From Eubacteriaceae bacterium ES3 (GTDB lineage Bacteria; Bacillota; Clostridia; Eubacteriales; Eubacteriaceae): DNA of 64,000 nucleotides. Under the pieces are notes generated by a model. That model did not search any database. It was not told the DNA's origin and worked only from the letters and a program-made list of their open reading frames with translations. A program made the position numbers and the translations under genes. The stretch is taken from NCBI GenBank assembly GCA_030586155.1, contig CP130741.1, forward strand, positions 3,032,680 through 3,096,679. Reading direction: 5' to 3'. Shown in pieces: positions 53,135-63,793 of the stretch (positions are counted from its first letter, which is position 1; each line of letters starts with the position of its first letter).

Positions 53135-55336
53135 TTACTTCGCCCTTTCAACATAGGCAGGATCCATCCGTTTTATCCCCACGCCTGGAAAGGCCACGGA
53201 AATCATCCCGGACCTAATTTCAACCACGGTTCCAATCCCAAACTTTTTATGCTTTACCCGATCACTGAGTTTTAAGTCCTCATTTTGGGTATCATTCAAG
53301 TTACCCATTGGTTTTTTACGAATGACTTCTTTTGACCGGGAAACTCTTTCCGTGAAAGAGGTTTTCTTTTTCGTTTCTGGGATTTCAATATCCATCTTTC
53401 GCTGATACTTGTTGTCCATATACTCACAGACCTCTACCGGGATTTCGTTAAGAAATCGTGATGGCGCCTGATACTGACGTCGTCCGTACAGGGTACGTTC
53501 TGCTGCCGATGAGATATAGAGTTTTTGTCTCGCCCGAGTAATACCTACATAACAGATCCGTCTTTCTTCTTCGATAGCTTCTGGCGAATCCTGAGATCTG
53601 GCATGGGGGAAAATCCCCTCTTCCAGTCCCGGTAGAAACACAATCGGGAATTCCAGGCCTTTGGCATTGTGCAATGTCATTAACAGAACTTTTCCTTCAT
53701 CTCCATCGTACTTGTCTGTTTCCGATGAGAGGGCAATGGTCTCAAGATAGGCAGTAATACTTACATCATCACTGTTGTTTTCAAAATCCACAGCTGCCGA
53801 TACGAGTTCCCTGAGGTTTTCAATCCGGTTTTCACCTTTATCCATTTTCCCCAGTTCCAGCATTTCCAGATAACCGCTTTCTTCAATGATGGCACTGACC
53901 AGATCACTGACACTTTCTGTTTCCATCATGTCACGAAACTGTGTCATTATTTTACCAAATTCACAAACCTTATTTTTTACACCTGCTGCCAGGTTGGGAA
54001 TTTCTTCAGCGTGAAAAAAGGCTTCCATCAGACTATATCCCTTAAACTCAGCATACTGGGTTATTTTTTCCAACGTAGCATTCCCAATACCCCGTTTAGG
54101 TACGTTGACTATTCTTAAAAAGCCCATATTATCTTTAGGATTATTAAGCACATTCAAGTAAGTAATGATATCTTTGATTTCCATCCGGGAATAAAAGCCC
54201 GTTCCTCCCACCAGCTGATAAGGAAGACCAGCCCGCATCAGGGCCTCCTCAAAAAGTCGCGACTGGGCATTAGTGCGGTAAAGAACTGCAAAGTCACCAT
54301 ATGTGAAACCATCGTTCAGTTTTGTCTGGATTTCTTCCACGACAAAACGGGCTTCATCATAGCCCTGGTTAAAAGAAGCGACCGCGACTTTTTCCTCATC
54401 GGTATTTCGCGTCCACAGCGCCTTATCTTTTCGACCGGTATTATTCCTGATCACTTTATTGGCGCAATCCAGAATCACCTGGGTTGAACGATAGTTTTCT
54501 TCCAGCTTAACGACTTTGGCATCAGGATAGTCCTTTTCAAAATCCAGGATATTTCTGATATCGGCCCCCCGCCATCCATAGATACTCTGATCATCATCAC
54601 CACAGACGCACAAATTTTTATTTTTTTGTGCCAACAAGTTAACCAGTTCATACTGACTGCGGTTAGTATCCTGATACTCGTCAACCAGTATATATTTAAA
54701 CTTATTCTGGTATTGTTCCAGAATTTCGGGAAAACCCTGAAACAAAACTAATGTATTGTAAATCAAATCGTCAAAATCCATGGCATTATTGGATTTTAGG
54801 GCTTTCTGATAACGTTCATAATAAAGTCCGACTTTTTCTTTTCTGAAATCGTCCTGATTTTCCTTCTGATACATAGCCGGACTGATGCCATTATTTTTAG
54901 CTTCTGAAACCTCATTACTGACATATGCATAGGAATAATACTTATCACTAAGCTTAAGTTCCTTGGCAATCGCCTTATATAATTTTTTCTGATCATCCGT
55001 ATCGTAGATCACAAATCGCTCGTCATAGCCAAGCCATTGCGCATGAACACGCATAATTCGGGCACACATGGCATGAAATGTTGACATCCAGATTCGATTA
55101 CTTTCATTTATATTCATCGCCGCGATTCGCTCACGCATTTCGCCAGCTGCTTTGTTTGTAAAAGTGATTGCCAGGATTTGCGACGAATAGGCCGCCCCCG
55201 ATTCAATGATATGTGCTATTCGATGAATAATCGTTCGGGTTTTTCCTGAACCTGCACCTGCCAAAATTAACAAAGGACCCTGAATTGTTTCTGCTGCCTC
55301 TCTTTGTCGATCATTTAAACCATCCAATAAATTCAT
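53135..55336 (-). CDS. pcrA: ATP-dependent DNA helicase PcrA/UvrD
   Basis: A 733-residue SF1A helicase. Motif I is LILAGAGSGKTRTIIHRIAH, motif II LVDEYQDTNRSQYEL, motif III GDDDQSIYGWRGADI, motif IV KLEENYRSTQVILDCANKV, and motif VI RRICYVGITRARQKLYIS. The C-terminal ~60 residues (LKLSDRVKHKKFGIGTVVEI) form the Tudor-like domain that binds RNA polymerase in PcrA. It unwinds DNA in repair and replication. It is followed directly by ligA. Confidence 0.95.
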   Translation of the reverse strand: MNLLDGLNDRQREAAETIQGPLLILAGAGSGKTRTIIHRIAHIIESGAAYSSQILAITFTNKAAGEMRERIAAMNINESNRIWMSTFHAMCARIMRVHAQWLGYDERFVIYDTDDQKKLYKAIAKELKLSDKYYSYAYVSNEVSEAKNNGISPAMYQKENQDDFRKEKVGLYYERYQKALKSNNAMDFDDLIYNTLVLFQGFPEILEQYQNKFKYILVDEYQDTNRSQYELVNLLAQKNKNLCVCGDDDQSIYGWRGADIRNILDFEKDYPDAKVVKLEENYRSTQVILDCANKVIRNNTGRKDKALWTRNTDEEKVAVASFNQGYDEARFVVEEIQTKLNDGFTYGDFAVLYRTNAQSRLFEEALMRAGLPYQLVGGTGFYSRMEIKDIITYLNVLNNPKDNMGFLRIVNVPKRGIGNATLEKITQYAEFKGYSLMEAFFHAEEIPNLAAGVKNKVCEFGKIMTQFRDMMETESVSDLVSAIIEESGYLEMLELGKMDKGENRIENLRELVSAAVDFENNSDDVSITAYLETIALSSETDKYDGDEGKVLLMTLHNAKGLEFPIVFLPGLEEGIFPHARSQDSPEAIEEERRICYVGITRARQKLYISSAAERTLYGRRQYQAPSRFLNEIPVEVCEYMDNKYQRKMDIEIPETKKKTSFTERVSRSKEVIRKKPMGNLNDTQNEDLKLSDRVKHKKFGIGTVVEIRSGMISVAFPGVGIKRMDPAYVERAK

Positions 55337-55355
55337 GCGTCCTCCTTATGAAACA

Positions 55356-56489
55356 CTAAAATTTAATTTCTCCATAAAATATACTTTTTAAAACCTTGTC
55401 CATTTCTTCCGAATTCATTTTAACCGGGTTTCTGACAGTTGAACCCTTCAACGCATTTTCAAGAATCATTTCATAATCCTCAAAAAACAACTCTTCATCG
55501 ATTCCGGCATTTTTGAAAGAATCCGGTACACCAAATTCATGGTTAAGATCTTTTATTTCTTCAATCACGTCTTTTTCAATCAGTTTTGACAAAGCTTCCA
55601 AGTCTTTGTTAACCTGTTCATCTCTCTTGTTGTAAGTCATCACATAGGGCAAAGCAATAGCATTTAAAAGACCATGACTGCTGCCAAAACGCCCGCCAAA
55701 AGAATGCGCAATTCCGTGATCCATGCCAAGTCCGGCATTCTGAAATGCAAATCCGGCCAGACACTGAAAATTGTGAACATGCTGTCGACTCTCAATATCC
55801 CCGTGATAAAAGGAATTCCGAATATTTTTTATCAAGCCCTCAAAAGCTCCTTTGGCAATCGCCTTGGAAAAATCATCGGCATTTTTGTTAATATAAGCTT
55901 CCAGGGCATGGGTCAGGGCATCCATGCCTGACTCAACCATCACTGCTTTGGGCATGGACAAGGTTAATTCTCCATCTAGAATGGCCAGATCCGGGATAAA
56001 GCTTTCAGTTTTTAATCCAATTTTTATATTTTCTTCGGGAAAGGTAATCACCGCCGCCCGGGTTACCTCTGAAGCGGTTCCTGACGTTGACGGAATCGCA
56101 ATCAGACGGATTTTTTTTCTTTTTTTAGGGGCCTTTCCGACTCTGATATCCATCAGGTTTAAGGACTCGTATTCGCTCAACAAAGTCATCACTTTAGCTG
56201 CATCAATCACCGATCCCCCACCGACAGCCAAAACTGCCTCTGGTCGAAAATCCTTCATTTCCCGGGTCGCCTGTATTACTGCTTCCACATCCGGATTTTT
56301 GGTAATGCCTTTTAATATTTTTATCTGCTTTCCGGCTAATATTGCTTCAAGGCGATCGATCACCCCGTTTTCAAACATTGCACTGGTGCCAGTTACAATA
56401 ACAATGCGTTCTTCATCCAGTTCAGAAAGCGAACTGATGCTTCCTGGTCCGGTAATGATTCGATCACCGTAAAATTTCAATTCTTTCAA
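55356..56489 (-). CDS. Iron-containing alcohol dehydrogenase
   Basis: A 377-residue group III alcohol dehydrogenase. The NAD(P) loop is VLAVGGGSVIDAAKVM (about residues 88-103), ARVTRAAV-like SGTASEVTRAAVITF follows, and the metal ligands are in MDALTHALEAYIN and MDHGIAHSFGGRFGSSHGLL. The start is TTG at 56489, with AAGGAG seven bases upstream, and overlaps the histidine kinase stop by 4 bases. The substrate is not predictable; aldehyde/alcohol interconversion in fermentation or ethanol use fits. Being coupled to a two-component system, it may be co-regulated. Confidence 0.9.
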   Translation of the reverse strand: MKELKFYGDRIITGPGSISSLSELDEERIVIVTGTSAMFENGVIDRLEAILAGKQIKILKGITKNPDVEAVIQATREMKDFRPEAVLAVGGGSVIDAAKVMTLLSEYESLNLMDIRVGKAPKKRKKIRLIAIPSTSGTASEVTRAAVITFPEENIKIGLKTESFIPDLAILDGELTLSMPKAVMVESGMDALTHALEAYINKNADDFSKAIAKGAFEGLIKNIRNSFYHGDIESRQHVHNFQCLAGFAFQNAGLGMDHGIAHSFGGRFGSSHGLLNAIALPYVMTYNKRDEQVNKDLEALSKLIEKDVIEEIKDLNHEFGVPDSFKNAGIDEELFFEDYEMILENALKGSTVRNPVKMNSEEMDKVLKSIFYGEIKF

Positions 56490-57796
56490 TTTGATTCTCC
56501 TTTAATAAAGAAAACTGTAACGGTTGTTCCTTCATTCTCCTTGCTTTCAATTCGCAGCTCAGCGTGATGCTTATCAACAATCCATTTGGCGATAGAAAGT
56601 CCTAATCCGGTACCCCCTTCAGTCCGAGAACGGGCTTTATCAACCCGATAAAAGCGCTGGGTCACTTTGTTTACTTCATCTTCAGGGATCCCAATACCCT
56701 GATCAGTAACTTGAATGATAATCCCGTTATTGGCCATTTTGGCACTGGTTTTTATGACTGTTGCTTCACCGCTGTACTTTATAGCATTATCAAGAATGAT
56801 CACGAATACTTGGGTGATCTGTTTTTCATCACCTTGTAATACCAAATCTTCTTCAATATTATTGTAGAGGCTAATACTCTTTTTAGCTGCCAGCGGAGCC
56901 ATTTTTTCACTGACCACTTTTAATAGAAAGGTCAAATCAACCGAAGTTTTCTCCGCCTGCAAGTCTCCTGAGTCAGCCCGCGCCAAAAACATCAAATCTT
57001 CAACAATTCGCTGCATCCGTCGCACTTCGCCATAGGCATTGTCAATCCAGACCCCTTGAGAATCAACGGTTTCGTCCCCAGAAGCTTTAACCACCTCAAG
57101 ATTAGTCTGAATCACTGAAATCGGTGTACGCAATTCATGGGAAGCATCAGCCAGAAATTCCTGTTGTCGTTCAAATGTTTTCTTGATTGGAATCAGTGAC
57201 CGGCCCGATAAAAAATACCCCCCTAAGAAGGATAAAGAAGCGCCAATTAACATCACCAGTCCAATGATCTGAACTGTATTATCCAGGATTTCCCGTTCCA
57301 GCGACATATTCTTCATCACCTGAATAGTTTTGAGCTCACCATTCTTATTGACAATCCTATATGTACATATTTTATAATTCCGATCATCCATTTTATAGTT
57401 ACTGAACAGGTATTTTTCGCGATTCTCTGAAAAATAATGTGTCGCAATCTGCCGCAGTTCTTCAATGGTAAAAGGAAGGGCACCTGACTGATCCAGAACG
57501 TTAAATTCATGATCATACATAATAAAAGAAATATTATTTTGTACTAAACTTCGTGAGTATTCCTGATAACCCTGCTTCTCTTCTTCGGTGATCCCTTGAC
57601 CTGAACGTTCTCGCTCCAGAAATTCAATTTCGTTAGCCAGCTGTGAACAATAAATCTGCAAGTCCCCATTAACATTATTCTCCACATCGATAGAAAGAAT
57701 CATATAAAGAAAAACCACAATAAATAACAGGAGCCCGATCAGAACTCCCGTATTTAAGAGGGTGAGATTAATCCTTAGCCGGTTGAGGTTGAACAT
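56486..57796 (-). CDS. Sensor histidine kinase
   Basis: A 436-residue membrane kinase. Spans are near residues 10-32 and 175-198, with a ~140-residue extracytoplasmic sensor between. The HisKA motif is LADASHELRTPISVIQTNLE (about residues 216-235). The ATPase blocks are IILDNAIKYSGEA, VTDQGIGIPEDEVN and GGTGLGLSIAKWIVDKH. It starts within the last 29 bases of the response regulator gene. The signal is unknown. Confidence 0.92.
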   Translation of the reverse strand: MFNLNRLRINLTLLNTGVLIGLLLFIVVFLYMILSIDVENNVNGDLQIYCSQLANEIEFLERERSGQGITEEEKQGYQEYSRSLVQNNISFIMYDHEFNVLDQSGALPFTIEELRQIATHYFSENREKYLFSNYKMDDRNYKICTYRIVNKNGELKTIQVMKNMSLEREILDNTVQIIGLVMLIGASLSFLGGYFLSGRSLIPIKKTFERQQEFLADASHELRTPISVIQTNLEVVKASGDETVDSQGVWIDNAYGEVRRMQRIVEDLMFLARADSGDLQAEKTSVDLTFLLKVVSEKMAPLAAKKSISLYNNIEEDLVLQGDEKQITQVFVIILDNAIKYSGEATVIKTSAKMANNGIIIQVTDQGIGIPEDEVNKVTQRFYRVDKARSRTEGGTGLGLSIAKWIVDKHHAELRIESKENEGTTVTVFFIKGESN

Positions 57797-58466
57797 GCTC
57801 TTTCTCCTTCAGAACGTATCCCAGACCCCGGATGGTCTTAATGTAAACCTTGGATTTACTGATTTTTTTACGCAGATAATGAACGTAAATTTCGACACTA
57901 TTTTCCATTACTGAGCTTTCAATCCCCCAGATTCGATCAAGAATCTGGTCTTTGGAAATCGTCATCCCCGGATTTCGGATAAACAGTTCTAACAACTGCG
58001 CCTCTTTAGCCGTTAATTTATTGGGAGTTTCATCAACAAACAGTTCTCCGGTAGAGATATCTAAAGCAATGTTGACAAAATGGATCACATTATCCTGATA
58101 AACTTCCCATGGTCTTCGCCCCAGGGCTCTGACTCTGGCAATCAGTTCTTCAGTTTCAAAGGGTTTAACCAGATAGTCATCAGCGCCCATATTAAGCCCC
58201 GCAACCTTGTCTTTGGTATCGTCTTTAGCGGTCAGCAAAAGAATTGGAACGTTTTTCCCCGCTTCGCGGATCGAACGAAGAATCTCCAGTCCCGATATGC
58301 CCGGCAGCATGATATCCAGAATAATCACATCATAGACATCATTTTCACTGAGAATTTTTCCCTCTATTCCATCATTAACCACATCAACCAGAATTTTGTT
58401 TTTCTCAAACAGTCTGGCTAGTGCTAAAGCCAGGTTCTTTTCGTCCTCAACCAGTAAAACACGCAT
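57768..58466 (-). CDS. OmpR-family response regulator
   Basis: A 232-residue regulator from the ATG at 58466 (AGGAG upstream); a longer in-frame reading to 58556 is rejected because the receiver begins at MRVLLVEDEKNLALALAR. Phosphoacceptor region VIILDIMLPGISGLEIL, followed by LLLTAKDDTKDKV and YLVKPFETEELIARV. The C-terminal winged helix has LTAKEAQLLELFIRNPGMTI and VEIYVHYLRKKISKS. It pairs with the histidine kinase that overlaps it. It may control the alcohol dehydrogenase gene downstream. Confidence 0.94.
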   Translation of the reverse strand: MRVLLVEDEKNLALALARLFEKNKILVDVVNDGIEGKILSENDVYDVIILDIMLPGISGLEILRSIREAGKNVPILLLTAKDDTKDKVAGLNMGADDYLVKPFETEELIARVRALGRRPWEVYQDNVIHFVNIALDISTGELFVDETPNKLTAKEAQLLELFIRNPGMTISKDQILDRIWGIESSVMENSVEIYVHYLRKKISKSKVYIKTIRGLGYVLKEKEHVQPQPAKD

Positions 58467-58485
58467 TTTTTCAACTCCTAACCAA

Positions 58486-60540
58486 TTATGCTTGTTCCGA
58501 ATCCTCGTGAGCACTGTCTTCAAGCAGCTCTTCAACCGGCCGCATCTTTCCTTCAAATTTCGGTTCCGCCATTACGCGTCGACATTCCAGAAATACTTTA
58601 ACCGCATTTTCATAATTGTCAATAAAGTCTTCGCCTTTAAGAATCCCTTTATCCATCAGATGGTAGATAAAAAGTCCCATATAATAAACCTTATCCGGTT
58701 CAATGTTTTTGAGATTCACATATTTGTAAAAGGCTGAAAGGGTATTGTCATTTTCCTCCAGTATTTCACCAGCGATTCTAACCCATTCCTGTGATAAGGT
58801 TTCAGTAATCGACTCATGAAAACTTACCCAAAGCATGGCTTTGGCAACCGACTCTTCGACAATATCCAGGGATTTTCTGCAGTCTTCAGCTCCCCAGTTA
58901 AAAGCCTCTATAATTTTGGGTGCATAAGTTATAGAACCCATGACATAATTTTTATTCTTAGTTTCATCAATATTGATAATTTTATTTAAAAGCAGATCGC
59001 TCTTTTTAAGCTCTCTTTGGATCATAAACCATTCATCGTAAATACAAAACGGCAGATAACCAAAGTCTGCAAAAATATGATTGATAATCCGCTGAACTTG
59101 AAGTCTTTTGTCTCTTTTTCGCTGAACTTCTTTTTGTTTACGCAAAAATGTATCCATATGATAATAAAGGTTATGCTTTTCAAAAAAACGCTCCATCTGA
59201 TTGATGGTTTCCGGTTCTTCACTGTAGAAAATCAGCTCATCCAGATCCCGGTATTCGTCAACTCTACCCGGTCCATTATTCATAATTAACTGCAGATACT
59301 CCTTATTTTCATAGGTGACCCGACTGCAGGGATGATAAAGCGCATTCGGGAAATTTTCCGTATAGATAAAAAAGACCTGTTTACTGCGCTTAAAGTAGAT
59401 AATATAGCCCTTTGTGGTGAAAAATCCCCATCCCTTGTCACTGGGTTTATTACCGTGTTTGATACTGAATCCTTCGGTATAAAGGGTGTTTTTAAGCATA
59501 TAGGAGATGATATTTTCGTTATTATCCATTCCCATATTACGAAGATTGCGTCGATAATAAGCCCAAAGAAGCTCAATCGTCGTCCCTTTGGGATCAAAAA
59601 GTGCTTCCATAGAAAAAAGATTCTGATTTTTTAAATTTTTCACTATACATAAAAGCAGGCAATCCAAATGAATGGCCTCCAGATATTCATCTGGCTTGAT
59701 CTTTTTAAGATCGGCTTCAACACAGCTATTAAAATATTCCAGACTGTCCTTTTTTAATTTTTCATGCAGCTTGGAGGTCTTCTGATTAAACCGATCGATG
59801 GCATTGGCAACAGAAAAAAGCAGATTCTCTGAAATTAGGGTCAGGACCACTTTCTTCTTGGCATCCCAAGGGTATTTCAGATTATGGAAAATAATCTCAT
59901 TAATAATTTCAGAGGTCTCTACATCGTATTCCACAACAACATCCTTAGGAATTGAAATAAAGATCAGTTTCTGCTCAGGGATTGTATCAATAATCAAACC
60001 CCGTCGGCTGATAAAAACATTGGCTTTAATGAGTTCGTCCTTAACACCGCAATTCACTTCGATATCTTCAAGGAAAACTACATTCTGAATCATATAGGCA
60101 ATGAAACTCCTGATCTCCTCAAGTTCACTATTCTGAAGATTTATTTTAAAGCCATAATCAAGCAGTTTATAAACGATTCTAACGACATCTTTCTGTCTGT
60201 CAATTCCCCGATCTTCACTGGCTCTGATAAAGACCTGATTAAGCGGTGTCTCGGGCAGGTAAAACTCTGGTTCAACCGACAACAAAGCTTCAACTGTCAA
60301 AAGGATCAGCAGATCAATTTCTACCGAATCTATCCCATTTTTCTGGACATCTTTATTCTGCTTCAGATTGCTTAATACTCGCTGATGAATATCTTCAAGT
60401 TTTTCTATTCCTTTTTTCAATACACTATGACAGTCTCCACAAAGATTATCATAACTAATATTCAATTTTGAGTTTTCTATTTTATAGCTTCTTTCCAGAA
60501 AGCTTAACTTTTTCCCGCATTTCTTGCAAGGTTCTTTCAT
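58486..60540 (-). CDS. Large hypothetical protein with an N-terminal zinc ribbon
   Basis: A 684-residue soluble protein not assigned to a family. An N-terminal zinc ribbon, C5/C8 in EPCKKCGKK and C34/C37 in LCGDCHS, is followed by long mostly helical regions, for example VQRKRDKRLQVQRIINHIFA. A middle portion, KGYIIYFKRSKQVFFIYTEN, looks like beta structure. No signal peptide or membrane span is seen, and no catalytic motif stands out. It lies directly before the two-component system (19 bases) and may be co-transcribed. The ending is acidic (EELLEDSAHEDSEQA). Confidence 0.8.
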   Translation of the reverse strand: MKEPCKKCGKKLSFLERSYKIENSKLNISYDNLCGDCHSVLKKGIEKLEDIHQRVLSNLKQNKDVQKNGIDSVEIDLLILLTVEALLSVEPEFYLPETPLNQVFIRASEDRGIDRQKDVVRIVYKLLDYGFKINLQNSELEEIRSFIAYMIQNVVFLEDIEVNCGVKDELIKANVFISRRGLIIDTIPEQKLIFISIPKDVVVEYDVETSEIINEIIFHNLKYPWDAKKKVVLTLISENLLFSVANAIDRFNQKTSKLHEKLKKDSLEYFNSCVEADLKKIKPDEYLEAIHLDCLLLCIVKNLKNQNLFSMEALFDPKGTTIELLWAYYRRNLRNMGMDNNENIISYMLKNTLYTEGFSIKHGNKPSDKGWGFFTTKGYIIYFKRSKQVFFIYTENFPNALYHPCSRVTYENKEYLQLIMNNGPGRVDEYRDLDELIFYSEEPETINQMERFFEKHNLYYHMDTFLRKQKEVQRKRDKRLQVQRIINHIFADFGYLPFCIYDEWFMIQRELKKSDLLLNKIINIDETKNKNYVMGSITYAPKIIEAFNWGAEDCRKSLDIVEESVAKAMLWVSFHESITETLSQEWVRIAGEILEENDNTLSAFYKYVNLKNIEPDKVYYMGLFIYHLMDKGILKGEDFIDNYENAVKVFLECRRVMAEPKFEGKMRPVEELLEDSAHEDSEQA

Positions 60541-60846
60541 TCAATTCAATCCTTTCTTAAAAAATCTGCCTGGCAAATTTCGTTTAAGGAATTTATTATT
60601 TAATCCTAACGCTAATCATAATTGCATTATCTATAGTTTACCATAAATTTTTAATTTTTTTCAAAAAAAGAAAAAAGAGCATGCATATTTTCATCGCTCT
60701 TTTTAGGTTTGAAAGCAATTTTAAACAGCTTCTCAATATTCTTTCAACTGTTTTCATTCATACTTTTTTTTCTGGATTTTTTCAGTCAAAAAGTCTAATT
60801 GCATTCAAAATCTTGCACTTCAACCAAGTGACCTCAAAACTGTAGT
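60541..60846. other. 306-base intergenic stretch with one terminator
   Basis: Lies between the start of the zinc-ribbon protein gene and the end of mnmA. The only clear element is the mnmA terminator at 60670-60706. The part from 60541 to 60669 should hold the promoter of the 684-residue gene; it is AT-rich, but no pair of boxes is convincing. Confidence 0.4.
60670..60706 (-). terminator. Intrinsic terminator of the fprA-mnmA transcript
   Basis: Minus strand AAAAGAGC pairs with GCTCTTTT across a 15-base loop, followed by TTCTTTTTTT. It lies about 140 bases after the mnmA stop. Confidence 0.65.
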
Positions 60847-63140
<2,294 letters not shown>

Positions 63141-63176
63141 AATATACCTCTCTTTCCAGAACTATTATTAAATTTT

Positions 63177-63205
63177 AATATAACCTGTATTTAAAATTTT
63201 TTCAA
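63177..63205 (-). promoter_or_regulatory. Promoter of the flavodiiron gene
   Basis: Minus strand TTGAAA (63205-63200), 17 bases, TATATT (63182-63177), with the gene's start 37 bases after the -10 box. Confidence 0.72.
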
Positions 63206-63264
63206 GTGATTCTGTAGATATTTTAACATACTATAAATGAGTCTACCATAAAAGCCACTTTTGG

Positions 63265-63338
63265 GCATGAAAAAAGAGGTGCTATGCACCTCTTTTTCAA
63301 GAAAATTAAGAAAGGAAATTAAAACGTTTTCACACCAT
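63265..63338 (-). ncRNA. Candidate small RNA of about 75 nt
   Basis: A TATAAT on the minus strand (63350-63345) with TGGATT 17 bases before it predicts a start near 63338. The transcript would contain the pyrimidine run TTTCCTTTCTTAATTTTCTT, complementary to Shine-Dalgarno-like sequences, and end in the hairpin below. No gene is available for that terminator to serve, which is the main argument for a small RNA. Confidence 0.35.
63270..63297 (-). terminator. Terminator hairpin in a divergent intergenic region
   Basis: AAAAAGAGGTGC pairs with GCACCTCTTTTT around three bases, with a run of six T on the minus strand and five on the plus strand. It lies between the minus-strand flavodiiron gene and a plus-strand gene, an unusual place for a terminator. 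Confidence 0.85.
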
Positions 63339-63442
63339 GTAATAATTATAACCGATTACATATAAAAAATCCAGTCTTTTTTAAAAAAAATTTAATTATC
63401 TATAAAAGGCCGGTTTCTTCCCATTTAGCCCCCATCCTGTGC

Positions 63443-63448
63443 TATAAT
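63443..63448 (+). promoter_or_regulatory. Extended -10 element upstream of the 63480 gene
   Basis: TGCTATAAT has TATAAT with the TGn extension, 32 bases before the start codon. No good -35 box is seen, as is usual for extended -10 promoters. Confidence 0.5.
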
Positions 63449-63479
63449 ACAGATAACCATAGCGAAAGGAGCTGGTAAG

Positions 63480-63761
63480 ATGATCGACGACGAAGCACAA
63501 ATTAATTCAGATAACCAGGATTCTTTAACCGAACAGGAAATCAAAGACGAACTCAGACGATTATTTTTAGGTGGTGATGACTGGTCCAAGGAAGCCTGCA
63601 TGGGTTATTTTCTTAAAGCTTGTCAAAAGGCAGGTCTTGATATTCTCACCGTTCAGAACCTGGCCCTTGTTTTGTTCCACCTTTTCGATGAAATGAGCGT
63701 TGACGAAGCAAAGCAATTTTATTTTAGTGACTGCCACGCTGTCCTGACCGGCAAAGAGTAA
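63480..63761 (+). CDS. Hypothetical protein, 93 residues
   Basis: A soluble acidic protein preceded by GAAAGGAGC and an extended -10 element. MIDDEAQINSDNQDSLTEQE is a disordered-looking start, then a helical core (LRRLFLGGDDWSKEA, VQNLALVLFHLFDEMSVDEA). Two cysteines in the core (EACMGYFLKACQK) are nine residues apart. No family is recognised. It is a single-gene unit facing the pilC-type gene. Confidence 0.65.
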   Translation: MIDDEAQINSDNQDSLTEQEIKDELRRLFLGGDDWSKEACMGYFLKACQKAGLDILTVQNLALVLFHLFDEMSVDEAKQFYFSDCHAVLTGKE

Positions 63762-63793
63762 ACGATAACAAATCTCTGCCTATTAATCAAATC

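Noticed and set aside
55924-56472. Plus-strand frame of 182 codons
   Set aside because: Antisense to the iron alcohol dehydrogenase, which has complete family motifs.
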